64,000 nt of DNA from positions 30,781,001 through 30,845,000 of the forward strand of contig JASXTE010000005.1 of the NCBI GenBank assembly GCA_030280995.1. Reading direction: 5' to 3'. Below the pieces are notes generated by a model. The model did no database searches and was not told the DNA's origin. It saw only the letters and a program-made list of their open reading frames with translations. The position numbers and the translations under genes are program-made. The stretch comes from Hemileia vastatrix. Its lineage: Eukaryota; Basidiomycota; Pucciniomycetes; Pucciniales; Zaghouaniaceae. This document shows, piece after piece, positions 1 through 11,588 of the stretch (positions within the stretch are counted from its first letter, which is position 1; the number at the start of each line of letters is the position of its first letter).

Positions 1-2100
1 TATTTTCTAATATTATTATACTATTTTTTTATATGAAATATCAATAAACTAAATAAAAAGTAATTTTATACAAGTATAATATATAAAAAATGTATCAGGT
101 CTTTTGTTTAGATTCCAACAACTTCAAAAAAACCAATCTTTTTATTTTAAGTAAAAATTATATAGATCCTCCAGAGAGGCACATTATTTTTTTTGTATTA
201 AAAGTGTAAGTTAAAAGGAAGCCACATAGGGTGAAATTGGTATTTTCTTAAAAAAAAGTAAATTAATGTCTTGTAAATCAATACATATATTTATGAAAAG
301 ACAAATTTTATAGTTACTTGTATGTTTTCAATCTTTACTGAAGAATTGAAATATTCTCTTTTTAAATCAACTTTTATAAAAATATACTCATTATAGTATT
401 TCTTTGTGATAAGGCTAATTTAGAGAAGATTCATAAATTCTTCTGTTTAAATAAAATATACAAGGGATTGTATTTTATAGACTTGGAAATCGAATAGAAA
501 AATCATATAATTTTGACCTATCAGCTTGAGTATCATATTTCTAATAAATAATTGATAAATCCTTAACCCATATATTTTATTTATGATTGAGATGTAAATG
601 TTCAGTTGTGAAATACTCCTTTCAAAAAAAACTTTTTAATGACTAAAAATTGAACCTCCATCATTTTTCTAAATTTATTTCTCAACAGCATAGAATTGAA
701 ATATTGTGTCTATGAGTTTGAAATATGAATCAATATATCTTTTAATTAAAGTATGATCCCTGTAGCACAAGATTTTTTGTATGTGTATGACCAAAAAGAC
801 TTATTGTGTCTTTTTTATAAAATAAATGTCATATAGTTGTTTTAAATGAGAAACTGATAGAATGATGAAACAATACAACTTTAAAATATTCAAATCAGTT
901 CTTTAACAATAATACAGTCTGAAATTCAACATGAATCATATTTTTTCACAGGAGAAAAGGTTCAAAATCTATGGTGCTGAGTCCTAGGTGGACACAGAAA
1001 TTATTTCAAAATATAGCATTGAAGCATACTTAAGTATTAAAATTACTGTTTAAAGATTTTAATACTGTTTTTGTTTTGTTTTATCTTTAAAATTTTGCAT
1101 CTAGTTTGAATTTTAGTTTGTCATATGGACAATTCACTGAGTAGTGATTAATTATTTCAACTCATGAGATCACTCACTTGATCAATTGAAAATATTCTCA
1201 TGAAATATTGATGAACTATGTCATGAAGAGCTTCAAAATATCATATAGGTATTAAATTTACAAAATATATCTCACAGAACATCTTAGCAGTTGAGGAATA
1301 ACTAGAAGAGATAAAAAGGCAAAATTTAATTTTGTTTTAATTGTAATCATCTTCCTGCTTTTAAAAAGTACAAAAACTGGATTAAAATCTACTTTTATTA
1401 GAATTATACTTCTTTTAAGACATATTATCAAATAATTTATCAATTATTAGTGCTTTGTATAAAATATCTGTGAGAGTACTTCATTGAGTAATAAATTAGG
1501 AAAACACATGTCTATCTTTTATTTGTTTTTTCATGTGTGTTTTGATTGTATTCTAGGATATAAAAACTAATATTGAAAGTCCAATATCTTTTTTAAATAA
1601 ACCAGCTCAATTGAAACTAATTATCTTGCATAATCAAAAATTAGAAAAACACATCAAAAAATTTATGTGATATGGTTTGCATCCAAAAAGTAAAGCTTCA
1701 AATTCTGGGTCAAAAGGAGTATTCAATAGATAGAGCCATTGATTTTATTTTACATTTTTTTCAAAAAAAATTATTAAAATGATTAGACAGGTTAAAAGTG
1801 ATACTTTTAGAAAAAAATATATATAATTTTCAGCCTTTTTACTGATCAATTGCTATTCAAAATGAACATTTAATTGTGTTTTATAAAAAAAATACAGTGA
1901 ATCAATCAGATTCTTAAGCTCCCTTTTTTTACCTTTCTATTAATTTTTCTTTAAATTATTTCTATTATTTCAGCACATTACCATTCATCCTTGGTTAAGA
2001 GCTCAAGATGAGCTCAAAGTAGAGTTCATTATCAGCTCATTATAAATTCCAACTGAGTTAAGTCTGAGTTCCATCTGAGTTCAATCAGACTTCAAGTTGA
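1..2100. other. AT-rich stretch without recognised gene
   Basis: Very AT-rich DNA with stop codons in all frames. Only one ORF of about 60 codons is present and it looks random. From about 1995 to 2100 a degenerate series of GAGTTC/GAGCTC-like words is repeated and leads into the palindrome at 2101. No exon, RNA gene or complete transposon could be supported. Confidence 0.6.
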
Positions 2101-2118
2101 GGACTTGCTAGCAAGTCC
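2101..2118. repeat. 18-bp perfect palindrome beside a C-run
   Basis: GGACTTGCTAGCAAGTCC is its own reverse complement and is followed directly by a C-rich run. A near copy in opposite orientation, with a G-run on the matching side, occurs at 16705-16736. Both loci also border degenerate direct repeats, so this may be the end structure of one repeat family. The family was not recognised. Confidence 0.5.
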
Positions 2119-2295
2119 CCGCCCCCCAAATATTGTGTGGTGATATCATTAAAAAAGTCTTAAAAGAGTTATCTATGAAATTTTGGATAATGAATAATAT
2201 AATCAATTTGTACCTGGCCAACATCATCATTATTAGTGATTTCAATAGCTTAAAAATAAAAGGGATGGATAAATCAGCTTGATGGATTATAAATA

Positions 2296-2688
2296 TTAAA
2301 TGATGGACAAAATTTTAGAGGCAGGAAATAAAGTTTCAGCAAAACTTAAAGGAGAAACTGGAATAATGGGATTAGGATCTTGAGAAGGATGTGGAAGCTC
2401 AGGACCAGGATTAGGTTTTTTGGAGGAGGAAGCTGTTTTGGCCTTAATGTTTCTAAAGAGGGTTGGAATCTTTAATAATCTCTTTTTAGGTATGGTAGGA
2501 TTAGATAAAGATCCTGGGCCTGTGTAGACATTGGTCCTGGAAGAAATAATTGGACTAATTCATTTAACTTTTTTTAGCCTTAAGAGATCACAGGCAGTTT
2601 TTCCAGGGAGGCCAGGATTAGACATTAAGCAAGGAACTTGGTATCTGGCACACCATTCACATAGGACAGCTAAATCCTTTGAAGACAT
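2296..2688 (-). pseudogene. Fragment of LTR-element gag-like ORF with Cys cluster
   Basis: The minus strand from ATG at 2686-2688 reads 42 residues with CEWCARYQVPC and a later Cys (KTACDLL), then stops at 2560-2562. After a possible splice acceptor the reading continues in another frame, rich in Pro/Ser/Lys, to a stop at 2296. The Cys spacing (C-x2-C-x6-C) and the following Pro/Ser-rich basic linker match the N-terminal ORF downstream of the LTR at 59428-60405 (see 59154-59417). I infer a relic of the same or a sister retroelement. No LTR was recognised beside it. The function of the Cys cluster is unknown; nucleic-acid binding is a guess. Confidence 0.4.
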
Positions 2689-3944
2689 GATGATGATAAA
2701 GTTGAAGATTTATTGAGAGGAAAATTTTCTGGAAAGGATGAAATTTGGAGGTGATGGTTGAAGAAGATGAAGAAGAGATGAAAGTCTGATTGATCAATTA
2801 TGCAAATTTAAGAATGGGGAAATTCTTCATTGGAAGGAGGATGTGGAAGTTTAATGTTTATTATGGAACTTAAAGTACTTTGAATTGAACTTGGGATGTT
2901 TATCATGAAGACTTGAATGGTCTATCTATTTTTAAAATATATTTATTATACAGAAAATGGATGGTTTTATAACAAAAATGGGTCTAATTATTGAGTCAAG
3001 ATAAAATATTTATTTAACAGTCAAGAATGGCAGATATAGGTTTGAAAATGCGTTGAAATGAAATTCAGGATTCTTAAAAATTGCATATATATGTTTTAAA
3101 ATTCATGTGAATGAAATTCAGGAGTGTCAAGAACCTTTAGAAATATTTATGAAATTTATAGTATTTTTCTTATATTTTTAATTATTTTATAAAGTTTTTG
3201 GATATTTTACCTAACTTCAATAATTTTTAACTCATTTAATAGGGTTGCACAGGCTACCGAAATTCAATGGGCTGTTTTCCAGATTTAATTCTATGATCTG
3301 TAATCTTTTTAGATTTTTTACCAAGGTTTTAAGGCTCCAATTTAGTCCTGAAGTCTTTACAAACTCTGGAAAACTCTGGACAAACTCCATACAAACTCTG
3401 GATGGACTCTGGAGGGAAAAGGGGGGTACATGACTGGACTATGCATATAAAGGCTGCAGACTCAAAATTAGTAGAGAAAGCTAACTTAATAACTGAAAAC
3501 AACATTGCATAATAACAATCAACCACCATCATATCAAGATAATATTTACATTTTGTAATACCCTTATAAGAATAACATTTTTATATGACACTTCATAAAT
3601 TTTACTCAACAACTCATAAATATATACTTATAAGGTATCATTAGAAAGGTCTCAACTCCAGGGACTCAATTGTAACATCTGTTCACTAAAATTAAAACTT
3701 TCTAAAAACATATAAGTCTATCATTTAAATAACTTTTCTCAGTACAACTTAATTGCTGTATTTCTTTCTCCTAACATTAAGAAAACAGATTCTTCATCAC
3801 TAAAACGTTAAATACAATTATTCAACTGGCCATTTCATATCAAGTAGACACTTTATCTTAGTTAATTATGAACTCTTAATTTACTTAAAGGGGCAGATTT
3901 TTCTTCTGTTTATCCAACTCCCTTGGATTCTGCTTACAGCAAGG
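2689..3944. other. No gene; short direct-repeat cluster at 3354-3415
   Basis: AT-rich DNA with no convincing coding potential. Around 3354-3415 the word ACTCTGGA or a close variant recurs four or five times and is followed by a G-run at 3419-3426. This resembles the GAGTTC-type repeats beside the C-run near 2119. No transposon boundary could be fixed. Confidence 0.45.
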
Positions 3945-4215
3945 CAACTGTAAGAGTCTTTCTACAATAAGACTGACTATGCTGATACAGAAGTGAGACA
4001 AACTAAGACTGAATATCTTGGGGCTACCAACAGTGAGGGTTACAACTATGAGAGACTAAGAAGTAACTGGATTACTATATAAGTTGTCCAAAGAGGAACA
4101 TCCCACAGTGCTTGTACCATAAAACCCCCTTATGCAATATTACCTTCTCCCATCTATTACAATGCATAGCATCCATAGCACTCCTCCTCCTTGCCTCTCA
4201 ATCCAAATCCTAACA
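3945..4215 (+). repeat. Dispersed LTR-like fragment, copy 1
   Basis: This segment is clearly similar, with diverged stretches, to the reverse complement of 26815-27065. Shared blocks include GATACAGAAGTGAGAC, ACCAACAGTGAGG, GGATTACTATATAAGTTGTC, the TTATGCAAT block and the CTCCTCCTCC block. TATATAA inside GGATTACTATATAAG suggests a promoter, as found in an LTR. No ORF or target duplication is recognised, so it is probably an old solo LTR or LTR fragment. Confidence 0.5.
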
Positions 4216-5050
4216 CTTGAAAACTGACTTTCTGATGGTTTATATACATATATATATATATTCTTCTGGGTTTTTGTCTTTCTGGCTTTGGAAAACTTAT
4301 CAGCTCACTTTTTTTTTTTTTTTTTTTTTGAATCTCTAACCTTTTTTTTTTTTAAAAAAAAAAATGCTTGTCAAGTTGAATTGAATGTGGTTTAACATGT
4401 TAAATTTAATTTATTATTGGTTCATGGTGACCTAATGAATAATGGCCAAAACTTAGTTTTTTTTTCCAATTTTTTTTTTCTTCTTCTTCTTCAAGGTCAC
4501 ATTTTGATGAGTACTCTGGTTTGTAAGTTGAAAAACCATTATTTTTCAAGAATCAAAAGAGTAAAGAAACAGTCTGTCAAAATGAAATTCCAAGGTTATA
4601 TATGAAAGCTACCTAAGAGTTATATTATGGTGGTTGTGGGAAATGTTTTAAGGTAATCAAAAAAAAAAAGCCACCATTCTTTTTGTCCCCCCACTGTACA
4701 TCAGCCTACCACACTTCAGCTTCTTCTCAGTGAGAAGATCACTAATTACAAACTAATTTCAATTAATTTTAGTCTTAGCAAACATGTATACAACATAATA
4801 ATTGATATGCATCATTCAAGAACTCTGTGCTTGATACCATGAGAAACATGAGCAGTATTATGATTGCCACTGAAACCTGGTAATGGCACCAATAATAGAA
4901 ATAAATCTTTAACATGTGTTAATACCTTTTTCAATTTTCTAAGAAAGTATAATGCAAAGAAGATACCACCACCTACCCACCTCATCCCCTCTCTCTCTAT
5001 CTTCGTCACAATCCCTCATCAAAAAAGAAAAAACAAAAGACAAAAAAAAA
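4216..5050. other. Low-complexity AT-rich intergenic DNA
   Basis: It contains poly-T/poly-A tracts around 4310-4365 and a TA-rich microsatellite near 4245. No gene was recognised. The right part is the likely 3' flank of the minus-strand PCI-domain gene that ends at 5051. Confidence 0.5.
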
Positions 5051-7802
5051 TTATGATATTTTTTGTACATTAGGAAAGGGTTCTTTTTTGGAGAGGACTA
5101 GAAATTTCAGGCCATGATGAATGTAGCCTCTCACTCGATCCTACAAAAAAATGATTAAGATTTCATTATTCAGACAATTTTGATTCAGTACACGTTATTT
5201 GAATAAAAATAATAATAAAACAAAATCCAAGTTGATCAAAATGAGGTAAGGGCCACATATACACACTCCCTCACCCTTAGTCACACAAACAAATGCAATA
5301 TATATATATGTATGTATGTATATATATATAGTTAGAGTGTAAACTTACTTGGGCAATTAAATTTGATAGAATACATTGAACTTCTTCATCAACTTCTTCA
5401 TCTGTTTCAGGATTAACCCCCATGCCTTCAGAAGATTCGTCACTGTACGCAAGCTTTGACAAGGCCCGTAAAGGAATTTGATAGTTACCCCCCCTCAGCT
5501 TGTAACTATATCGGAAGAAAAATCCGAATAAGATAAGTAATCCTCATATTGACCGTTTTTATTGACAACACGGTTGAAACTAGCTCTGGCAAGGTTAACT
5601 TGTGCATTTGCTTTGCATCATATCTATCATGAACAGAAATTTTAAAGTAACTCACATCAACTTTACTAAGTTACAAAGACATATTTCTCGGCATCCTAAA
5701 GGATGGAAAAAATCCGAAATAAAAAGGTATATTGCGTCAGCTTGCGAAATGTTATCAATTTGAGAGTCGGGCTAAAAAATATGAAGTTTTTCGCTGGAGG
5801 AATTGTTTCATGAGACAAGCTACATTACCAACGTTCAACAATTAGGTATGTTCCTCGTTCTAATAGGCGCCTTTGTGCTTTTGCCAAATGCCTATCAAAT
5901 GATTCCACATCGCCTTTTTTGATGGCTTTTGTGATGTAATTGATATCAACACCATCGAATGAGCCCAGAAGATGACATGGGCATCCATATTAAAATAAAA
6001 GGAAAACCGTATTCAAATAGATGAGCAGAGTGAAAAATATATGCCAGATAGAAAATCACAAGCCTTCAATAAAACTAGTGTAAAGTGGACTCAATTGAGG
6101 TTGACTCTCCAACAATGCTTGAATTGGTCTTCTACCGCGAAGAAGACGAATAGGAATTAGATAATCCAAGATCATTCTTCGGTTGCGCATTCGAGAGCGA
6201 TGGCAGTATCTAAAAGCATAGTCTAAATGTTTTTCAGCCTGAAAAATGAGAAATATTAATTATTTGATGTGATAATTAAGACAAACAAATCAATTAATTA
6301 AAAATAGAACAGAAGTACAGAGTATCATTGGAGTGCGCAGAATTCAACATCTGCATTGATGCAGGAGAATACTTGTGGGTGAGCAATGATGAACATTTTT
6401 CATCCTTCATGAGGTGTAGGTGTGCAAAGAGGGTCGTAGACAATGGGGTAAGCTCACCTTGTCATATTCTTCTTGTAAAAAAGCTAGCACACCTGTACAA
6501 CAAATAAAAAACAATGAGATCAATCTGTTTTCAATGCAGAAACAAAGAAATTCAGTAAGACATAAACAAGATGCGGTCAACTTTACCTACCCATATAGTA
6601 CTGGTAAGTGACCATATGTGCCATGGGAATTTCTAAATCTTCAGATAGTGCGGCATTTGCCACTCCCCGTTCAACGTTCTTGCACAATGCCAATGATTTT
6701 AACTTAAGTAAAAATTGTCCATATCAAGAATAATATGAGAAAAAAAAATGTCAAAATGGCAATTAGCTAACTTTCAATCATCAAAATACATAAGAACTAG
6801 CTTGCCCGAAAATAGCTTTTAAATAACAAGGAAGCCATGAACAAAACTCCAACTTTTCTGTTTTGAAGGCTAAACGCGGAGCGCTAACAACATTCGATCG
6901 ATCGATCCAGATGTGTTTCGTCATCAATACATTAAATATTGCAATAAACCAAATTAGAGGACAAAAGATGAAAGGCAGGAGCAATCTTTTCATTAGGTCT
7001 CGGTGTATGCCATTTTGATTGATAGTGTACACCTCTTTCTCCATATGCCAAGCAGGAAAGGTAATCAAACAGCTCTTTGAACAGGCTAGCTCACAACTCA
7101 AAAAACACTCACATCACTGCAGCAAACACCAAAGCCAGTTTGAACGATCCTGACCATCTCGCCCTGTGCGGTAGGCTTGTTATTTTGCTTTTCAAGCTGC
7201 TCATCCGCCTAGTAGATGCCTGGAGTCAGAAAATGAATGATTGAGTAGCCAAGATACAATTCTTGCCTGAATAGCCAGTTGTCTTAGATCTTTGTTAACC
7301 ACATACATCACCGGCAGGCTCCAGGAAGTGTCGTCGTTTCTGAGCCACTTGTGATACGCGCTGGGGCAACCCAGGAGAAGATGTAAGACAAAACAATGGT
7401 CGATCGAGCAAATGAGTCAGTAATGTACCTGACCAGGGTTTTTTGCGCCTCAAACATCTGTACGTAGTCGGGCTCTGGTGTCTGCGGATGATCTGTGGAG
7501 AGGCATGAGAAGGGGAAAAGAACGGCAACACAACCTAAGCCAACACACTTACTAAGCCAAACATCGACCACTCGATAGTGAGCAGCCGCAATCTCGCCCC
7601 AGGGAGGAAGCGAATTGAGGGTACGTTTGAGCTGGCCTTCGACGATTGAGACCGGATTGGAACGGTTGGCAGTATGGAACTCTCGGCATCGGCGTTCATC
7701 AGCAGTAAGACTGAGAGCCACAGCCAGATCGTCGCCGGCCTGTAGCGACACGGCAGGCCGAATGTAGTCATCGGCAAAGCGGCGTGCAGTCAGTGGGGCC
7801 AT
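5051..7802 (-). CDS. PCI-domain protein, PCID2/Thp1/Csn12 family (multi-exon)
   Basis: Homologues are PCI-domain scaffolds; PCID2/Thp1 acts in TREX-2 mRNA export and Csn12 is a paralogue. Spliced minus-strand exons match the family in order: 7553-7802 (starts MAPLTARRF), 7429-7492 (YVQMFEAQKTLVR), 7267-7360 (SWSLPVMYVVNKDLR), 7113-7208 (QTGFGVCCSD), a poorly resolved exon near 7010-7055, 6591-6702 (VTYQYYMG), 6458-6492 (VLAFLQEEYDK), about 6064-6238 (NRRMILDYLIPIRLLRG), 5829 to about 5964 (LLERGTYLIVERW), 5675-5695, 5349-5585 (DEEVDEEVQCILSNLIAQ) and 5051-5140 (VRGYIHHGLKFLVLSKKEPF, then stop). The intron after 7267 has a GC donor. Two joints fail: no AG acceptor exists between about 5964 and 6063, and exon 5349-5585 changes frame near its T-run at about 5523. 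The gene may be decayed, or the sequence may carry indels. Family assignment is firm; exact function is inferred. Confidence 0.85.
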
Positions 7803-7915
7803 CACAAGGAGGCGATGGAGAGACACAGAAAGGGAAGGAGATTGCTACTGGAGAAAAAGAAACTATTGAATAGGGGATTATTTTGGTGCATCCTAGTACC
7901 CAATTGTTTAATAGT

Positions 7916-8146
7916 TTATTTTATTTTATTTTATTTTATTTTATTTTATTTTATTTTATTTTATTTTATTTTATTTTATTTTATTTTATTTTATTTTATT
8001 TTATTTTATTTTATTTTATTTTATTTCATTTCATTTTATTTTATTTTATTTTATTTTATTTTATTTTATTTTATTTTATTTTATTTTATTTTATTTTATT
8101 TTATTTTATTTTATTTTATTTTATTTTATTTTATTTTATTTTATTT
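7916..8146. repeat. (TTTTA)n microsatellite
   Basis: About 46 units of the pentamer TTTTA, with one short TTTCA interruption near 8027-8036. It lies about 110 bp upstream of the PCI gene's start codon (7802, minus strand), so it occupies the presumed promoter. Long Leu/Tyr/Phe-repeat reading frames across it are artefacts of the repeat. Confidence 0.97.
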
Positions 8147-8667
8147 CTATGGTGCTTTGTCTGCCACTCTCAGCCGCCTATCACAGATCCCAAATATCAT
8201 GTTCGCATAAATGATACTAGCCATTGATGGTTGTTCCTCTGAGACAATGAAGAACACCCTCTGTCCTAATAGCATGGACTAATACTTTGACCGAGAACCC
8301 AGAAAATGATTTAAGTATCATCGGTCAAACAAATCCCCAGTTCTTCTCCTCTGTAGCTCCCTGCCATTTTCAACTTAAACATAATCTTCGTTGCACTCTA
8401 TCAGTGCAAAAGAAACCCCTTGATGACATGTTGTGAGGTAGATCAATACCTTGGATTTATTTATCTGTGCACTAAACTCCTCATATTAAATGTGTCCATA
8501 CTGATCTAATAATCATGAAGAAAAACTCTTATAATCTATGGATCCTTTGCCTTGGAACACACAGAGTTACTTGACTTGTGTCCGGTGTTCTAAACAAGAC
8601 ACTTAAACCCATATCACAACATGACGCGAAGTCCTGATACAAGACATGCTATAAATCAGGATCTTGA
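8147..8667. other. Intergenic DNA before the LINE; no gene seen
   Basis: This stretch is less AT-rich than its surroundings and has no convincing ORF. It may hold the 5' boundary of the truncated LINE, but no target-site duplication matching the 3' end at about 11588 was found. Confidence 0.4.
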
Positions 8668-11588
8668 GATTGGAAACATGAAATTTGTCTCTCGCACCAA
8701 GGGCAGAGCCGTGTCATGTTATCCACACTCACTCCTCAGACCCTTCATAGACCCGCTAAGTATTTTTCTCTTCCCTCTGACCCACGTTCGAATCCCCCCT
8801 TAACAGATGAGTCAGGTGCCATTATCACTGACAACCTAGTTAAAGCTTCATTGTTGTTTGAAGGCACATCAGTGGCCTCCATCCCATGCGATCTGTCCAC
8901 AATTCCCCCCCCTTTTCCCTCCTCACCCCTCCATTCTTTACCCTTTACCAAACATGAGCTGATATCTACCTTGCTCAAGACCAAAAAAGGCAGAGCGCCG
9001 GGTCCTGATGGGATTCCCAACACGCTACTTCACTGTAATCCTAACGCTACTGCTGACATTCTTTTACCACTATTTCAACAGTGTTTGAACACGGGTTATT
9101 ACCCAGTCACTTGGAAACGTGCCAGATCAGTAATCATCCCCAAGCCTGGCCGCCCTAACTACTCCATCCCCAATGCCTTCCGCCCGATTGCGCTTCTCAA
9201 TACCATGGGTAAGCTGCTGGATTCAATGATGACCAACCGTTTATCCTACTTCATGGAATCCGGCAACCTCCTCCCTGAAAATCACTATGGCGGACGTCCC
9301 CTGAGAAGTACTTCTGACGCTTTACTACACCTCACGGTCTGGATCAAGGACCAGTGGAGGCTAGGTAAGGTCGTAGGTGCCCTCTCTCTTGATGTCAAAG
9401 GTGCTTTCCCATCTGTAGATATAAATCGACTGCAACACACTCTTCTCTCTCTCCCTCTCCCTCGTGACTTGATATCTCTCATTATCAACTCCTTAGAGGG
9501 TCGCATTACCAACATATCTTTCTCCACATATGAATCTCCCTATGTCTTCTTTCCCAAAGGCCTTCCTCAAGGCTCTCCTTTATCTCCCCTCTTATATATT
9601 ATTTATAACTCGTCACTGCTCATGCTTCCCTCTCTTTCCAGTTCATCTTTAGCAATTGGGTATATTGACGACGTTATTTTCCTCTCAGCTGACAAGGACC
9701 CTATCAAGGTTACCAAAATCTTGTCTCAATTGGGGGCTGAGGCCCTAGATTGGGGTCAATCACATGCCGCTGTATTTGATGTTCCCAAAACCAAATGGTT
9801 ATTGCTGACCAAACGTCTTCCCCTTTTAAAATCTCCCCCCTCTCTTCTTTTTAACAATCAATCCTTGGTACCAGTCTCCTCGTTCAAATGGTTGGGCTTT
9901 GAACTGGACTCCACTCTCTCTTCCAAGCCTAATGGCACAAAAATTGTCGCTAAAGGGTTTCAAGCTGCCAATACCATTCACCGACTCGCTTCATCTGGCT
10001 GGGGTATACCGCTCCGTCAGTACAAGCTCCTTATCAACTCTCTTATTCATTCTAGGACAGACTATGCCGCTGTTGTTTGGCATAACCCCAGGATTACTTC
10101 ACGTACCATAAGAATGTTGCAAGTTATTGACAACAGGGCCACTCGAAGAGCACTTGGTTGCTTCCGTTCCACTCCAGTGTGCCTCCTCCTCCACGATTCG
10201 GCATCTCTCCCTAGCAAGCAGCGCATTGATCTGGTTGTGCGCAAAGCTTGGGCGAGACTCCTCTCCATTCCCTCCTCCAACCCTATGGCCAGACTAGCCA
10301 GATCATTACTTTCCTCCCCCCCGCCTAAAATGCACCTCCACCCACTCCACGTATTATCCTCTCCCAGTTTCTTCCCTTCTCATTTTCCTCTCGGTAATTT
10401 GGACACCCGTTCTGTGGCGGCTTTCCCTCCTTGGGCCCCTCCTCTTTTTGAGACGATCATAGATATGCCAAAGGAAAAGGCCCTTGACAAAGCTTGGAAC
10501 TCTTTTTCATCTCACCCACTCCCTACATACTTTATTTACACTGACGGCTCAAGATCCAAGGAGGGCGTTTTCTCTGCCGCCTTTGACCCGGGTCTCCCTC
10601 TCCCCATCGTTGCTCGACTTGGAGATGCTGCACTATACTCAGTTTTCGAAGCTGAATTGGTGGGTATTCTTCTAGGGCTCAGGCTCTTCTTGTCTAATCC
10701 CTTCAATAGTATCCTTCCTTCAATCACAATCCTCACAGACAATCAAGCGGTTATTAGAAGACTGTCTTCATTATCGTCATCTTCTCCCAATGCTTCAGTA
10801 TATAATGCTATTGTACACACAGCTATCCAAATCCTTCAACTCAACCCCAACTTAAAATTGAAATTGCAATGGTGCCCAGGCCATTCAGGAGTCCCGGGAA
10901 ATGAGATGGTTGATTCCCTGGCTAATGGCACTCACCCACTGGCTCCTCATGCTGAGTCTTGCTTTTCATTTGCTCCTCCCGCTCCATCTGTTTCTGCTTT
11001 AAAATCATTCTTAAAGTCATATCACTCTTCTATCCTACTTCAGACCCCTTCTCCTGACATCCTCAAAAAGCTCCGAGGAAAATCCGAGCCCTCTCAAATT
11101 TTCAAATCTCTCTCCTCTCTTTCACGACCAAGGGCCACTGCTTTTGCTCAGTGTCGGTCAGGTCACTCTCCCCTGAAAAACTACCTTTTTCGTTTCAAGG
11201 CAGTCGACTCACCACTTTGCACCCTCTGCACCTCAGGGGCAAAGGATACGCCGGAACATGTTCTACTTTTTTGCCCTGCTCACACAACTATTCGTAGCTC
11301 TCTGATCAAAGTGGTTGCTAAACACAAGTTGTCTTTCACCACGTCTACTCTTTTGTCCAACTCGCCTGTCATGGATGCAGTGGCAAAATTTTTAGTCGAT
11401 ACTCATAGATTCCCTAACAATATGCCTTTATCCCAATAGCTGTACAGCCAATTGTTACCTTTAAATTGCCATTAGTCTCTGTTTGTTAGTCTTGTCTCCC
11501 CTCAATTTGTAATTACTGTCCTATTCTGTTTTCGTCTCCTTCATGCCCCTCGTTGGGTGAGATTGTAAGAAATTAAAAAAAAAAAAAA
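8668..11588 (+). mobile_element. 5'-truncated non-LTR retrotransposon (LINE)
   Basis: The element contains a reverse transcriptase-RNase H ORF, about 135 bp of 3' UTR and an A-run at 11575-11588, the hallmark of target-primed reverse transcription. The frame is open from 8668, after a TGA at 8665-8667. No AP endonuclease domain or first ORF is present, so the copy is 5' truncated; the exact 5' edge is uncertain. The domain order suits the Tad/I-like elements of fungi. Its base composition is visibly less AT-rich than the flanking transposon DNA. Confidence 0.85.
8716..11439 (+). CDS. LINE reverse transcriptase / RNase H polyprotein (partial)
   Basis: The 907-residue frame has no internal stop. 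An N-terminal linker (NPPLTDESGAIITDNLVKAS) leads into RT: GRAPGPDGIPN, FRPIALLNTMGKLLD, SLDVKGAFPSVD (catalytic Asp), LPQGSPLSPLLY and the catalytic box YIDD at residues 316-319, where YADD is commoner. An RNase H domain follows, with all acidic motifs visible: YTDGS (Asp610), EAELVGIL, ILTDNQAV, and GHSGVPGNEMVDSLA. Near the C-terminus is CTLC...HVLLFC, a CCHC-type zinc motif. The first Met is a convenience; the natural protein would begin upstream with an endonuclease that is missing here. The protein would copy the element's RNA at a nicked target, but this copy cannot be autonomous. Confidence 0.88.
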   Translation: MLSTLTPQTLHRPAKYFSLPSDPRSNPPLTDESGAIITDNLVKASLLFEGTSVASIPCDLSTIPPPFPSSPLHSLPFTKHELISTLLKTKKGRAPGPDGIPNTLLHCNPNATADILLPLFQQCLNTGYYPVTWKRARSVIIPKPGRPNYSIPNAFRPIALLNTMGKLLDSMMTNRLSYFMESGNLLPENHYGGRPLRSTSDALLHLTVWIKDQWRLGKVVGALSLDVKGAFPSVDINRLQHTLLSLPLPRDLISLIINSLEGRITNISFSTYESPYVFFPKGLPQGSPLSPLLYIIYNSSLLMLPSLSSSSLAIGYIDDVIFLSADKDPIKVTKILSQLGAEALDWGQSHAAVFDVPKTKWLLLTKRLPLLKSPPSLLFNNQSLVPVSSFKWLGFELDSTLSSKPNGTKIVAKGFQAANTIHRLASSGWGIPLRQYKLLINSLIHSRTDYAAVVWHNPRITSRTIRMLQVIDNRATRRALGCFRSTPVCLLLHDSASLPSKQRIDLVVRKAWARLLSIPSSNPMARLARSLLSSPPPKMHLHPLHVLSSPSFFPSHFPLGNLDTRSVAAFPPWAPPLFETIIDMPKEKALDKAWNSFSSHPLPTYFIYTDGSRSKEGVFSAAFDPGLPLPIVARLGDAALYSVFEAELVGILLGLRLFLSNPFNSILPSITILTDNQAVIRRLSSLSSSSPNASVYNAIVHTAIQILQLNPNLKLKLQWCPGHSGVPGNEMVDSLANGTHPLAPHAESCFSFAPPAPSVSALKSFLKSYHSSILLQTPSPDILKKLRGKSEPSQIFKSLSSLSRPRATAFAQCRSGHSPLKNYLFRFKAVDSPLCTLCTSGAKDTPEHVLLFCPAHTTIRSSLIKVVAKHKLSFTTSTLLSNSPVMDAVAKFLVDTHRFPNNMPLSQ

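Noticed and set aside
2101..2130. Helitron 3' hairpin
   Set aside because: A palindrome is present but no CTRR terminus, TC 5' end or Rep/Helicase sequence was seen.
6781..7101. 106-codon minus ORF as a separate gene
   Set aside because: It overlaps the PCI gene's poorly resolved exon and flanking introns and has no independent support.
7308..7531. Overlapping minus-strand ORFs in alternative frames over the PCI gene
   Set aside because: They cross introns; only the spliced combination matches the PCI family.
7815..8227. Two plus-strand ORFs rich in Leu/Phe/Tyr
   Set aside because: Products of the TTTTA repeat; all frames of such a repeat stay open.
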